Origin: Pirellulales bacterium
GTDB taxonomy: Bacteria; Planctomycetota; Planctomycetia; Pirellulales; Thermoguttaceae
DNA length: 56,995 bases
Assembly (NCBI GenBank): GCA_016936015.1
Contig: JAFGPV010000057.1
Coordinates: 1 to 56,995, forward strand
Direction of reading: 5' to 3'
Shown piece by piece: positions 1 to 9,558 of the stretch (position 1 is its first letter; every line of letters begins with the position of its first letter). The position numbers and the translations under genes were made by a program. The notes under the pieces are model-generated. The model did not search any database and was not told the origin of the DNA. It saw only the letters and a program-made list of their open reading frames with translations.

Positions 1-86
1 ATGCGTTTAACCTGAACCGCCGTGTACGGAACCGTACGCACGGTGGTGTGGGAGGACGGGGGCGGCAACGCCCCCTCCTACCCGGT
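1..86 (+). mobile_element. 3' end of a group II intron (domains V and VI)
   Basis: Positions 14-47 form a 34-nt hairpin like intron domain V: an outer stem (16-24 with 39-47, one G-U pair), a 2-nt bulge (CG, 37-38), an inner stem TACG/CGTA and the tetraloop GAAC. It is followed directly by a domain VI-like hairpin at 50-83 with the stem GGGGGCG/CGCCCCC closed by GCAA, then AGGA/TCCT, a single unpaired A at 80 and GGG/CCC. An unpaired A near the base of the last hairpin is the expected branch point, so the intron should end near 86. The reverse transcriptase and domains I-IV would lie upstream of the window. The structure is seen directly; the intron class is not determined. Confidence 0.75.
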
Positions 87-503
87 CGGTGTAGAAAGTT
101 GTTCTTCTCGTTCAGAACGAGCGAAGGATCTCAAAAAGTCCTCTGATTGACGAACAACCGATGACGCTATCCGCAACAGGAACATTGATTATCGAATGCG
201 TCAAGGTGGTTTGAACCTCGTGGGCCAACTCACCTGAGATGACGGCTTTGCCGACCCGTCCACCGGGGATTTTGGCACTTGAAACCTTTCAACTGAGCTG
301 AGTTGGCCCACTAGTGGAATCCCGGTTGTATGTGCCGCCGGCGACGCCAGCGCTCGGGAATCTTGTTTGTTTTGCGCTGGCGGAAAGAAATGGCCGTCAA
401 TCGTGATCCGCTTTTTCGTGTTAAAAATTACGCCGAAAATCCTTTTCGGAAGGATTTTTGTCTTTAAAACGACGTCTCTTCCCTTTGGTCGATCGGAGCT
501 TTT
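87..503. other. non-coding stretch between intron end and WD40 gene
   Basis: No convincing gene. It contains a 13-bp inverted repeat (220-232 with 299-311), an 8-bp GCCAGCGC/GCGCTGGC pair at about 349-381, and a compact hairpin at 436-458 (AAAATCCTT, loop TTCGG, AAGGATTTT) followed by a T-rich run, which could terminate transcription arriving from upstream. The segment just after 86 is the 3' flank of the intron and shows no recognisable target gene. Confidence 0.5.
220..311. repeat. 13-bp inverted repeat
   Basis: GTGGGCCAACTCA at 220-232 is matched by its exact reverse complement at 299-311, with 66 nt between. No second copy was noticed in the window. Confidence 0.7.
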
Positions 504-3494
504 ATGAACATCCGTTTTACTTGTCGGTGCGGCAAAAAGTTATCGGCGCCCCCAAAGCACGTCGGCAAGAAGGCCAAGTGTCCCGCCTGCGGAACGGTGA
601 TCATTGTACCGGGTTCCCCGGTTGCCGAATCTGAGGACATCCCCTTGGCCCCGCCCAACGATTCCCCGCTTCCAGCCGGCAAATGTCCCGGCTGCCAGGG
701 ACCTTTCCAAACAGGCCAGGTCGTTTGTCTGAGGTGTGGATATCACCGTCTCAAGCAGACGCGCCTGGAGACGGTTTTCAGTACGTCGGATGGAAGCCGT
801 AAACCGGACGGAGACCGAGCATCCGGTTCCAGGGGAAGCCGACTCAACGTCAAGTTGATCCTCTTATTCGTTGCAATCCCTCTGTCGCTGCTGGCGGTGA
901 TCTTCGTTGTGGCGTCTCTGTTCACCGGAGGCGATGGCGACGCAAAGATCCCCAAGCCGGAACACGTCGCTTCCCGTCCCGCGTCTCCGGTTCCGCCACC
1001 AGCGGCTGAGAGCGCCGCTCCGGGGACACCTCCCCCGCCCTCTGTTTCTCACACCTATCCCGAGCGGGGATGGGACGTGTTTTTCTACTTGTGTCCCAAC
1101 GCGCCGAGGATGATATCAACGTCCTCTCCGATGTGGGTGGGGAGCGACGTGGAAGATATCAAACGTGCCAGATCGCCGATCAAAGCGGCGATCGTTCCCT
1201 CCCACCAGGTCTCTGCCGAGGAGTTGACGAAGTTGTTCGGGCCGCCGGACGCCGTCGAAGAAGCGGGTCATCCCCAATTTTCCTTGCGCGGCAAAAAGAT
1301 GCAGGATCCGTCGAAGGAAAAAACGGCCTTGATCCACCATTATGCACCATTCTCGTTGGTATTTTCCCCGGAAAGAAACGTCGAATACATCACCACCGAA
1401 GGCGCGGTGACCATGGACGAGCTTCAGTTGAACCATGGAGGGCCGCTCATGAAAATCCGGGGACCGGCCGTCTTCACCAAGAAAGTCATGGAACCGAAGC
1501 CCGAGGTGCTGGCCTTGAACGCCGCGCCGGTGGAGATCCAGCTCACATTGACCGAATCGGGCAAGGAGGGAGCGGTGCGTCAGGAAAAGCTCGCTCCCTT
1601 CGAACAAAAATCTCTTTCTCTTCAACATGATATTCAATACTTGGTGCAGGCCGCCGGTTCGGCTCCCGATGTCCGTGGATGGACGGGGAAATCGACCTAC
1701 CGCCTGAGCGTTTATGAACCTCAGTTATGGGTGTTTTCATTGGAACCGGAGTTCGGCCACGAATCCCTTACTCTGGAATGGACATTTGCCAACGGTGCGA
1801 GTGAAGTCGCGAAGGCGAACGACCTGTACAAGTCAATCGTTCGACCCGTCCAGGGGCGCTGCCCGCTGCAGTCGGACTTCCCCGGCTTGGCCCGCAGTTT
1901 TAACGACCAGCCGGCGCCGGTAACCGCCCTGTGCGCTTCGCCGGACGGCAAGAGTCTGCTGCTGGGCGACGCCGCGGGGGCCGTTCGCCTGTTGGACGTC
2001 GAGACCGGCCGGAGCGTCACGTTGGGCAACGGCCATCAAGGGCCGATCCGTCGCCTGGCCTGTTCGGCCAACGGTTGTTTTGCCGCCTCGGGGGGAAGCG
2101 ACGGCGACGTGAGGCTCTGGGATCTGACTGCCGGCAAGGAGCTCCACCGGCTGAAACACCACCGGGGCGACGTGACGGGCCTGAAGTTCATGCCTGCCGA
2201 TCAGCAACTGCTCTCGGCCGGGCGAGGCGACACGGCCGTGATGTGGAGCGTCGATCGCGGCAAGATTCTCAAGATCTTTCAAGACCCCGACGGCCGGCCG
2301 CTCCTGGACGTCGGCCAAGGGATGTGTGGTTTTTTGGTTCTGACGGTCAACGAGGACGCCGTCTGGCGATGCTACAAGAACCTAGCGACGGATACGGCCA
2401 GAATGGTCGCTCCCATTTCGAAGAAACCGGCTTCGTCGGCGAAGAAGGACCGCCTGCGGTGCGGGGTGCTGAGTCCCAATTCGACCATGATGTTGGGGGT
2501 CAAGAAAGACGGCCATTTGTTCTATCAAAGACGGCGCGGGGGTCCCATTCCCTTACCATTCAAACACAGTATCAGTTGGTCTTCGCCGGATGATTCTGCC
2601 CTCGACCGGGTCCACGCCGTGGCCATATCGGCCAACGGTTTTTGGGGCGCTTCCGTGGCCGAGTCGGGCGACGTGGTGTTGTGGGCGTTGGAGGCATTCC
2701 CCGACACGGCCGCCCAATATGTGGCCCACGCCGGGCCGACGACGGCGGTTGCCTTCACCCATGACAATCGGTTTCTGATCACGGCCGGGGACGATCGAAC
2801 CGTCCGCTTTTGGAGCCTTCCGCAGTATCCGACGTTGCAAATGAAAGCCAAGAAAGGTTTCCGTTGGGAGCGGATCGCGGCGACCTCCGTCCCGTTGGAT
2901 TCGCCGCTGATCCGTTTGAAATCCGTTGCATGGACCCCGGACGGGAAAAAAGTCCGGATCACTCTCGACGGTGCTGGCGACGCTGAGGCGCTCGATCTGC
3001 CGGAAAGCCAGCGTCTGGCCGCGTGCCTGTGTTGTGTCCAGAATCTGGCTCCGAAACCATCTTCTTGGGCCGTCACCGCCGCCGACCTCAGCGTTGATGC
3101 TCCTTTTTTTCTGCATCGAGAGCGCGACGCGGCTCACTCCGCGTCCTACGTCACCCAGGAGTTCCGCTTCACCAAACCCGGCGCCAAACAGTATTGGGGT
3201 GGCAGCTTTGTGATGGTGTACGACGATCCCCAATTAAAGCCGGAGGCGATCGCCGCCGGCAAACCGATCCTGCTGAACCTCGATACCGAAACGTTGGGGC
3301 CGGCCGTGGACGTCGCTTCCAAGGCGGATCTGTCGGCATTCCTGGTTGATCTCGGGGAATTGCCGGGCACGATCGTCAGCAATGTGGTCCAAGCGGCGGC
3401 TCGCCCCGAACCGAAAAAAAAGACCAAGCCCTCATCGCGTTCCAATTCCCGAAAGCCCCGAGGCCACACACCGACCCCACAACGCAGGCACTGA
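504..3494 (+). CDS. WD40-repeat membrane protein with N-terminal zinc ribbons
   Basis: 996 aa. Residues about 7-31 carry a zinc-ribbon-like CxC...CPxC pattern (CRCGKK, CPACG). A second CPGC...CLRCG ribbon lies at about 60-80. One strong membrane helix follows near 115-140 (LILLFVAIPLSLLAVIFVV). A Pro-rich linker leads to a middle domain of unknown fold and then WD40 blades from about residue 475 to 780 (WDLTAGKELHRL, MWSVDRGKI, RFWSLPQY). The C-terminus is Lys/Arg/Pro-rich. The layout suggests a membrane-anchored scaffold with the propeller on one face; no enzyme motif is visible. This architecture is frequent in planctomycetes. Partners are not indicated by the neighbours, and the specific role is unknown. 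Confidence 0.9.
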   Translation: MNIRFTCRCGKKLSAPPKHVGKKAKCPACGTVIIVPGSPVAESEDIPLAPPNDSPLPAGKCPGCQGPFQTGQVVCLRCGYHRLKQTRLETVFSTSDGSRKPDGDRASGSRGSRLNVKLILLFVAIPLSLLAVIFVVASLFTGGDGDAKIPKPEHVASRPASPVPPPAAESAAPGTPPPPSVSHTYPERGWDVFFYLCPNAPRMISTSSPMWVGSDVEDIKRARSPIKAAIVPSHQVSAEELTKLFGPPDAVEEAGHPQFSLRGKKMQDPSKEKTALIHHYAPFSLVFSPERNVEYITTEGAVTMDELQLNHGGPLMKIRGPAVFTKKVMEPKPEVLALNAAPVEIQLTLTESGKEGAVRQEKLAPFEQKSLSLQHDIQYLVQAAGSAPDVRGWTGKSTYRLSVYEPQLWVFSLEPEFGHESLTLEWTFANGASEVAKANDLYKSIVRPVQGRCPLQSDFPGLARSFNDQPAPVTALCASPDGKSLLLGDAAGAVRLLDVETGRSVTLGNGHQGPIRRLACSANGCFAASGGSDGDVRLWDLTAGKELHRLKHHRGDVTGLKFMPADQQLLSAGRGDTAVMWSVDRGKILKIFQDPDGRPLLDVGQGMCGFLVLTVNEDAVWRCYKNLATDTARMVAPISKKPASSAKKDRLRCGVLSPNSTMMLGVKKDGHLFYQRRRGGPIPLPFKHSISWSSPDDSALDRVHAVAISANGFWGASVAESGDVVLWALEAFPDTAAQYVAHAGPTTAVAFTHDNRFLITAGDDRTVRFWSLPQYPTLQMKAKKGFRWERIAATSVPLDSPLIRLKSVAWTPDGKKVRITLDGAGDAEALDLPESQRLAACLCCVQNLAPKPSSWAVTAADLSVDAPFFLHRERDAAHSASYVTQEFRFTKPGAKQYWGGSFVMVYDDPQLKPEAIAAGKPILLNLDTETLGPAVDVASKADLSAFLVDLGELPGTIVSNVVQAAARPEPKKKTKPSSRSNSRKPRGHTPTPQRRH

Positions 3495-3556
3495 TGACTC
3501 CCTTTCCACACCCGGAGCAGGGGGACCTTTTTTTGGCGGGAGTCTACGGCGGCGCC

Positions 3557-3592
3557 CACCACGCCCCGGGATTGCCATCCTGGGGCGTGGTG
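3557..3592 (+). terminator. strong hairpin after the WD40 gene
   Basis: An 11-bp perfect stem (CACCACGCCCC at 3557-3567 with GGGGCGTGGTG at 3582-3592) has a further GGA/TCC inner pairing. It lies 62 nt after the stop codon and is followed by a short T-rich run. It may act as an intrinsic terminator, or it may be another of the dispersed palindromes. Confidence 0.5.
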
Positions 3593-3780
3593 ATGACTTT
3601 TCACCATTCCGCGCTGAAAAAAGGGCCTGAAGAAGTCTTCCTGTTGAATCATCCAAGGTAGGCCCAACGCCGAAATTCTCTGCCCCCTCTTGCGGACTAT
3701 TATGGGGACGGTGGAATATTAATATGATAATATAAATGGCGGAGGCCGACTTCCTTTCATCCCATCACGAGGATTCTCCC

Positions 3781-6303
3781 ATGAAATCCACCCTTCCGCT
3801 TTCTATGTCATTTTTCATTTTTATCCTGGCGGCGGCGATCTGCCCGGGGGCAACGGGAGTTTCACCCAGCGCCGATGAGTTGACCCTGGCCAAACGGTTT
3901 GTCGAGGTAAAATTTGAAGCGGAAAATCCGCGCAACCCGGGACTGATCGTCGAATTGAACAACGGCCCGATCGAGCTGAATTCCTATTGGAAACAGCCGC
4001 TCCAGCTCGGCGACAAGCAGTTTGCCAAAGGAATCGGCTGTCACGCGCCGAGCAAGATCACGGTCTGCCTGCCGGGGCCCGGCAAGAAATTCCTCGCCCA
4101 GGTCGGACTGGACAACAACGAGGACACCCGGCGAGGCAACGGCTCCGTGGTGTTTTCCGTGAACGTCGGCGGGCGCGAATTGTTTCATTCCGGCGTTTGC
4201 CGCCTCGATGCCCCGGCCCAGGCCGTGGACGTCGATCTTAACGGCGCCCGGCAATTGACCTTACAGGTGGGCGACGCCGGCGACGGGATCGGTTGGGACC
4301 AAGCCGCCTGGGCCGACGCCCGGATCGAATTGGCCGACGGAAAGATCGTCCCGCTGGGCGACCTGCCGATCCTGGCCGACGCGGAGGGGCTCTTCTCGAC
4401 CGATCCGCCCTTCTCGTTCACCTACGGCGGCAAGCCGTCCGCCGAGTTCCTTCCGTCGTGGAAAGTGACCCGGGAGACAAGGAAGATTGACGAACATCGG
4501 ACGGGCCACACCGTTACCTACGCCGATCCGGCCGGCGGACTGGTCGTTCGCTGCGAGGCCGTCGCCTACGACGACTTTCCCACCGTCGAGTGGACGCTCT
4601 ATTTCAAGAATCCGGGCAAGGCGGACACGCCGATGATCGAGGACATCCAGGCCCTCGACGTCCGCTGGGAGCGGGGGGCAAGTCCCGAGTATCTGCTGCA
4701 CCACAACGTCGGCGCGCCGTCGACCGGCAGGGATTACACCCCGTTGGAAACCGTGCTGGCGGGCAACGGCACCAAGCGGATTGCGGCGGCGGGCGGGCGC
4801 TCGACCAACTCCGACCTTTCGTACTTCAACCTCCAGCGCGGCAACGACGACGGGCTGATCGTGGTCGTCGGTTGGCCGGGCCAATGGGCCGCCGATTTCA
4901 TCCGCGACGGAGGTCAAGGTATCCGCCTCCGGGCCGGCCAGGAGTTGACGCATTTTAAACTCCATCCGGAGGAGGAGGTCCGCTCACCGCTGATCGTTCT
5001 CCAGTTCTGGCGGGGCGGCGATTGGATCCGCGCGCAGAACGTCTGGCGGCGGTGGATGATCGCCCACAATATTCCCCGGCCCGGCGGCAAATTGCCCGCT
5101 CCGCAACTGTTGGCCTACAGCGGCGGCGCTTACGAAGAGACCTACAAGGCCACCGAAGAAAACCAGAAGATGTGGATCGACCGCTATCTCGAAGAACGGA
5201 TCCCGTTGGACTACTGGTGGATGGACGCCGGCTGGTACAAGTGCAGAGACGGTTGGTGGAACGTGGGAACGTGGGAGGTCGATACCAAGCGGTTCCCCCG
5301 CGGTTTGAAGGCGGTGACCGATCATGCCCATGCCAAGGGCCTAAGGACGCTCCTCTGGTTCGAGCCGGAGCGCGTGGCGGCGGGCACCTGGCTGGCCGAG
5401 AACAAGCCCGAGTGGGTCCTCGGCGGGAATAAAGGCGGACTCCTGAACCTCGGCAATCCCGAGGTGTTGGAATGGATCACCGAGCGCGTGGACAAAGTGC
5501 TGACCGAGGAAGGCATCGACCTCTATCGCCAGGATTTCAACATGGATCCCTTGAGTTTCTGGCGGGCCGCCGACGCCCCCGACCGCCAGGGCATCACCGA
5601 AATCCAGCACGTCACCAACCTCCTGAAATTCTGGGACGAGCTGCGGCGGCGCCATCCGAACATGCTTATCGACGAATGCGCCTCGGGCGGACGCCGCAAC
5701 GATCTTGAAATGATGCGCCGCGCCGTCCCCATGTGGCGGAGCGACCGGACGATGGAACCGATCGGCCAGCAGTCGATGACCTACGGCATCGCGCAGTGGA
5801 TCCCCTTCTTCGGCACCGGCACGCTGGCCTGGGGAGACGCCAAGTATTTCGAGACCGGGGTCACGCCCGTCCAGGCCTACGGCTTCTGGAGCAGCGCCTG
5901 CCCCAGCCTGAACCTGCTGTTCGACGTCCGCGAAAAAGGGCTCGACTACGACAAGATCCGCAAGCTCACGAGCCAGTGGCGGGAAGTCATGCCTAATTAC
6001 TACGGCGACTTCTACCCCTTGACCCGGTGCACCCACGACAACGACGATTGGATCGCCTGGCAGTTCGACCGGCCCGAGCAGGGCGCGGGCGTGGTCCAGG
6101 CGTTCCGCCGCGCCGGCAGCATTTACGAGTCGGCCCGGCTTAAGCTCCGCGGGCTGGATCCGCAGGCCCGATACCGCTTCACCCGCTTCGATCCGCCGGA
6201 ACAGTTCGAACGCAACGGCAAGGAACTCCTGGAAAACGGACTCTCCGTAGCCATCGAGAAACGTCCCGGTACAGCCGTCCTCCTGTATCGTCGAGTCGAT
6301 TAG
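3781..6303 (+). CDS. secreted alpha-galactosidase (NPCBM + GH36-type)
   Basis: 840 aa from the ATG at 3781, chosen because a GAGGA ribosome site lies 8 nt upstream and the protein then begins with a signal peptide (MKSTLPLSMSFFIFILAAA). Residues about 35-190 look like an NPCBM carbohydrate-binding domain (FAKGIGCHAPSKITV, DDGIGWDQAAWADA-like). The rest is a TIM-barrel glycosidase of the alpha-galactosidase clan GH-D: DYWWMDAGWY, LLWFEPERV, YRQDFNMDP with the likely nucleophile Asp585, and CASGGRRND...MWRSD with the likely acid/base Asp655. It should hydrolyse alpha-galactosides outside the cytoplasm. The gene stands alone between terminator-like DNA and a convergent gene whose stop is 6 nt away. 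Confidence 0.9.
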   Translation: MKSTLPLSMSFFIFILAAAICPGATGVSPSADELTLAKRFVEVKFEAENPRNPGLIVELNNGPIELNSYWKQPLQLGDKQFAKGIGCHAPSKITVCLPGPGKKFLAQVGLDNNEDTRRGNGSVVFSVNVGGRELFHSGVCRLDAPAQAVDVDLNGARQLTLQVGDAGDGIGWDQAAWADARIELADGKIVPLGDLPILADAEGLFSTDPPFSFTYGGKPSAEFLPSWKVTRETRKIDEHRTGHTVTYADPAGGLVVRCEAVAYDDFPTVEWTLYFKNPGKADTPMIEDIQALDVRWERGASPEYLLHHNVGAPSTGRDYTPLETVLAGNGTKRIAAAGGRSTNSDLSYFNLQRGNDDGLIVVVGWPGQWAADFIRDGGQGIRLRAGQELTHFKLHPEEEVRSPLIVLQFWRGGDWIRAQNVWRRWMIAHNIPRPGGKLPAPQLLAYSGGAYEETYKATEENQKMWIDRYLEERIPLDYWWMDAGWYKCRDGWWNVGTWEVDTKRFPRGLKAVTDHAHAKGLRTLLWFEPERVAAGTWLAENKPEWVLGGNKGGLLNLGNPEVLEWITERVDKVLTEEGIDLYRQDFNMDPLSFWRAADAPDRQGITEIQHVTNLLKFWDELRRRHPNMLIDECASGGRRNDLEMMRRAVPMWRSDRTMEPIGQQSMTYGIAQWIPFFGTGTLAWGDAKYFETGVTPVQAYGFWSSACPSLNLLFDVREKGLDYDKIRKLTSQWREVMPNYYGDFYPLTRCTHDNDDWIAWQFDRPEQGAGVVQAFRRAGSIYESARLKLRGLDPQARYRFTRFDPPEQFERNGKELLENGLSVAIEKRPGTAVLLYRRVD

Positions 6304-6309
6304 ATCGCC

Positions 6310-6819
6310 TCACTCCGCGGCGGCCATCTGCTCCTGGAGGACCTGCCGGACGGAGAGCTGCGCCTGCCGGGTGCTGCGGCAGACCTGGGCGAAGACCTCC
6401 GGCCGGAGCACGCCGCTGAGCCGGAGCAGTTCGCGCTGGCCGCTGCGGAAGACGACCTCGCCCGCGTGGAGCCACTCCTGGCCGGGGAGGACTTCGACGC
6501 TGACGGTCTGGAATTCATCCAGGTCGATCCACTTCCGGTCGACCGGCCGGAGTCCGTGGCGGACGATGACGCGGCGGTTGGTCAGCACGTAGCGGCGGCA
6601 GACGTACGGCATCCGCAGCCAGAAGTAAAGGACCAGCGACCAGGGGATCGAGACGATCGCCCCGAGTTTCCCCAGGGTGAAGAAGCCCCAGCCCAGGCGG
6701 TCCTCGCAGAACCGCCCGACCAGCCGGCCGGTGACGAAGGTTCCAATCGACGGCCAGACGGTCATCACCGTCGATTCGCGGAGATCCGGAGAGACAAAGC
6801 CGGAAGGGGGAGGAGTCAT
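6310..6819 (-). CDS. membrane protein with bacterial PH-like domain
   Basis: 169 aa. The start at 6819 (MTPPPSGF) is preferred over an in-frame ATG at 6975 because the extra 52 codons would be translated repeat DNA. Two hydrophobic segments (about 20-75) precede YVLTNRRVIVRHGLRPVDR, a pattern typical of the bacterial PH (bPH2/YdbT-like) fold, where 'YxlTnrRvi' is the hallmark. Function in this family is poorly known; membrane-associated stress or signalling roles have been suggested. It is convergent with the alpha-galactosidase gene. Confidence 0.7.
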   Translation of the reverse strand: MTPPPSGFVSPDLRESTVMTVWPSIGTFVTGRLVGRFCEDRLGWGFFTLGKLGAIVSIPWSLVLYFWLRMPYVCRRYVLTNRRVIVRHGLRPVDRKWIDLDEFQTVSVEVLPGQEWLHAGEVVFRSGQRELLRLSGVLRPEVFAQVCRSTRQAQLSVRQVLQEQMAAAE

Positions 6820-6857
6820 GATCTTCGGGCAGGGGGGTTGGGGAGGATTATGGATAA

Positions 6858-6897
6858 TTGCAAATTGTAAAATTACAAATTGCAAATTGCAAATTGG
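6858..6897. repeat. AT-rich TTGCAAA-type repeat
   Basis: TTGCAAATTGTAA is followed by an imperfect inverse and two further direct ATTGCAA units. It lies between the bPH gene start and the next repeat and differs strongly in base composition from its surroundings. Confidence 0.5.
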
Positions 6898-6922
6898 ACA
6901 AATGTATAGAGTTAAGTGTTTA

Positions 6923-6985
6923 GCCCCGGCACTGGTGCCGGGCGTGCGTGGGAAAACGTCTTGCGCCCGGCACAAGTGCCGGGGC
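6923..6985. repeat. CCCCGGCAC palindromic repeat, full two-arm copy
   Basis: Two 21-nt arms (6923-6943 and 6965-6985) are inverted copies of one another except for one base, and each is nearly self-palindromic. The same element is at 15425-15487 and one arm is at 10705-10725. Confidence 0.85.
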
Positions 6986-6993
6986 CAACGCTT

Positions 6994-8406
6994 TCAATGC
7001 AAACGAAGTCCCTCAGGCCGGCGGATGGATTTTCCGGACCCCGGCCCCGCGGGGCGGTCCCGATTGTCCCGGAGTTGCTTTAGCCAGGTTAGCTGCCGGG
7101 TAAATTGCTCCCGATTCCCGTAGCCCCACCGATCCGCGTAGCGGAGCGCCAAATCCTCGACGGGCATCCCTCGACGGACGTCCCGCGTAAAATTCGCCAG
7201 CCTGCCGCACAGATTCTCGGAATAACTGACGCCCTTCAGAACATTGACGCCGAAGAGGACGCCCGTCACGATGCAGAGGGTGCGGAGGAGGTGCGGTTTG
7301 ACCGCCTCCGTGGCGTACGCTTCGCACACGAAAAACAGCCACAGCCACAGCGGGACGGCCAGGGTCATGTAGCGGACCTCGAATCCCGCCCGAGGGCCGA
7401 GATACGCCCGGCCGACGCCGATCGCCAGGGCCAGCGCCGTATAACTTCCCAAGTACGCCAACAGGCCGGACGCCCGGACCCGTTCCGCCGGCCGCTGCCG
7501 AAAGACCGTCAGGCAGCGCCACGCGGCCGTCCCGCCGAGCGCCAGGACGATCCCGCCCGAGACGGGCCACAGTTCCTTGGCTACGGGGCCGACGCCAAAA
7601 CAGAAAAACTGCACCGCGGTGCGCAGCGAGGCGCACACTCCTTGAAACTGCAACTCCCCGCCACTCCCCCACCCCAACACAACGAGCGCCAGCGGCGGGA
7701 CGGCCAGCGCGCCGGTCAGCCAGGCGCGGCGGCGCTCCCGTGGGCGGCCGCTCCGGAATTGGTGCACTGCGGCAAATGCCAGCCAACACGCCACGGGCGG
7801 TACGAAGGCCAGTCCGTACATCCCGCACAGGCCCAGCAGCACCAGGCACAGTGAAATCCCGGCCGCCCGCCCCCAGGAAAGTTGTTCTCCGCAGCGAACC
7901 ACGGCGCCGAGCACCAGGCCTTCCAGCACGACGGCCGTAACGAAGTTCAGTTGGAAGCCCCAGATCAGGTTCTCCGCCTGCGCCCAATGGACCAGCGCCA
8001 GGGGGAAGAACACATCGTACCACCGGGTCCTGCCGCGCAGCCGCCGGGCGGTCAGCATCAAGGAAAAGGCCAGTCCGCTCAGCAACACGACGTTGAAATA
8101 CGCCCCGGCGCGGAAGTTCCAGCCGCTGAGCTTGCCCAGTCCCAGGTAAATCAGCCGCGGCAGGACCATCCGATGCTCGTTGTGCGGCGACCAGAGCCAG
8201 GCCCAAGTGACCGGCTCCGCCCCGGCGGCCCGCCCGATCCAAGACCATTCGTCCCCGAAAGGGACCGAAAGACCGTACACCGCCACGAATCCCAATCCCG
8301 CCAGGGAGATTAATATCCAGAGCGTCCACGCAACCAGGGCCTCGCGCGGCAGGGCGATCCGCAGAGGACCGATTCCGCCTTCCTTTTTTGTATAGTAATT
8401 CCTCAT
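6994..8406 (-). CDS. polytopic membrane protein, GT-C-like
   Basis: 470 aa from ATG 8406, which lies 5 nt after the stop of the preceding gene; an in-frame ATG at 8460 would overlap that gene. About ten hydrophobic helices span the protein. The first extracytoplasmic loop contains FGDEWSW (Asp52) and then HNEHRMVLPRL. An acidic residue in the first loop plus many helices is typical of GT-C glycosyltransferases that use polyprenyl-phosphate sugars, so a role in envelope glycan assembly is inferred. Neighbouring glycosyltransferases support this. No close family was recognised. Confidence 0.6.
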   Translation of the reverse strand: MRNYYTKKEGGIGPLRIALPREALVAWTLWILISLAGLGFVAVYGLSVPFGDEWSWIGRAAGAEPVTWAWLWSPHNEHRMVLPRLIYLGLGKLSGWNFRAGAYFNVVLLSGLAFSLMLTARRLRGRTRWYDVFFPLALVHWAQAENLIWGFQLNFVTAVVLEGLVLGAVVRCGEQLSWGRAAGISLCLVLLGLCGMYGLAFVPPVACWLAFAAVHQFRSGRPRERRRAWLTGALAVPPLALVVLGWGSGGELQFQGVCASLRTAVQFFCFGVGPVAKELWPVSGGIVLALGGTAAWRCLTVFRQRPAERVRASGLLAYLGSYTALALAIGVGRAYLGPRAGFEVRYMTLAVPLWLWLFFVCEAYATEAVKPHLLRTLCIVTGVLFGVNVLKGVSYSENLCGRLANFTRDVRRGMPVEDLALRYADRWGYGNREQFTRQLTWLKQLRDNRDRPAGPGSGKSIRRPEGLRLH

Positions 8407-8410
8407 TTTC

Positions 8411-9553
8411 TCAGACGGAGTTTCGCGGATTGGATCCCTCCGGGCGATAGAGTCGGCCAACGTGCCGATATCCGTGCTTCAGCACCATCCGCAGTACGCC
8501 GCGGCAGAGCCATTCCGCCGGCTTGAGCAGCGTATAGGCGGCATCGGCGGCCAAGGGGTGGCGGAGGGTGGGCGCCAGGATCGGGCCGACGCGGTCGTAA
8601 ATCCTCCGACAGAGACGATGCAGCCTCGGGCAAACAGTCAGAAGCAGCAGTTCGAAGGCCTTGAAGATCCGTATCTGGTCATTGACCCGGACGATGGACC
8701 CATCCGGGTTGAGTATTTCTTCACTACGGACCCAGCGCCGATGTCCCCGCGCCGCCGCCGTGCAAAGGTAACAATCGGGAGGAGGTTCCGTCGGCAATTG
8801 CGAGTATTTTTCCACGACGATCAAATACGCAATTCTCCACGCCGAAAAATAACTCGCCCACCACGCCACGATCCCCAGTAAATGGGCCAGCGAGAATTGA
8901 AATCTTTTCTCTCCACGATGCCGGACGATCCAGACGCTCATCGCCGCGTAGGCGGCCGCCGACCAGGAGGGAGCACTCCAGAAACTTATCAGCAATCCAA
9001 TCCCTATCACATAAGGGAAAAATGTGACCGAACAGATGCTCACTGCCCCCAGAACCATCAATATGATATCTCTATTTTTCTTGTCGATCCATCGCAGAAA
9101 GAGGATTGCCGCCCAGGGAATCAAGACGGCCAGAGGAGAAAACAGTATTTCGTAGAAAATAACTTGGGCGGTACTCCCCCCGGCGGATCGGGGAATGGCA
9201 ACGATCAACAGCCCCCAAAAACCCAGCGCCACCGGCACGCCGCTGTATATCCCCCACCGCACCCAGACGTTGTGGAGATAGCGGCCCGGATCGTAAACCA
9301 TCAAGGCCATGCTGGTCATGTTGTACAGCAGCAGGGGATAGAACGGCAGCGATCCCGCGTGAGATAGAAATAGCTGCGCGTAGTCTGTGAACCTTCCCGA
9401 TTGCCACTCGGGACGTTCCGGATAACTAATCAGGAAGCAGAACGCCGGGAGGATCACGCCGGCAAAGAGAGACAATCCCCGAAACAAACCCGAAGGTTGC
9501 GCCCGCAGTGTTGACGTATCCGCCGACGAAGAGTGCAATTCCTCTTGGACCAC
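8411..9553 (-). CDS. multi-pass membrane protein of unknown function
   Basis: 380 aa. Six or so hydrophobic helices occur in the first two thirds, including a FSLAHLLGIVAWWASYFS segment of a kind common in planctomycete membrane proteins. The C-terminal third is soluble-looking and contains CYLCTAAARGHRRWV, which resembles a conserved motif of uncharacterised membrane proteins. The gene is co-directional with and 5 nt upstream of the GT-C-like gene, so the two are probably co-transcribed and may act in one pathway. A VapBC pair ends 5 nt upstream. Function unknown. Confidence 0.65.
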   Translation of the reverse strand: MVQEELHSSSADTSTLRAQPSGLFRGLSLFAGVILPAFCFLISYPERPEWQSGRFTDYAQLFLSHAGSLPFYPLLLYNMTSMALMVYDPGRYLHNVWVRWGIYSGVPVALGFWGLLIVAIPRSAGGSTAQVIFYEILFSPLAVLIPWAAILFLRWIDKKNRDIILMVLGAVSICSVTFFPYVIGIGLLISFWSAPSWSAAAYAAMSVWIVRHRGEKRFQFSLAHLLGIVAWWASYFSAWRIAYLIVVEKYSQLPTEPPPDCYLCTAAARGHRRWVRSEEILNPDGSIVRVNDQIRIFKAFELLLLTVCPRLHRLCRRIYDRVGPILAPTLRHPLAADAAYTLLKPAEWLCRGVLRMVLKHGYRHVGRLYRPEGSNPRNSV

Positions 9554-9558
9554 TTGCT

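Noticed and set aside
436-458. Riboswitch upstream of the WD40 gene
   Set aside because: A single simple hairpin with T run is more like a terminator; no aptamer pattern is recognised.
6858-6897. Possible CRISPR-like array of TTGCAAA units
   Set aside because: Units are 7-12 nt, irregular and without spacers. No cas gene is in the window.
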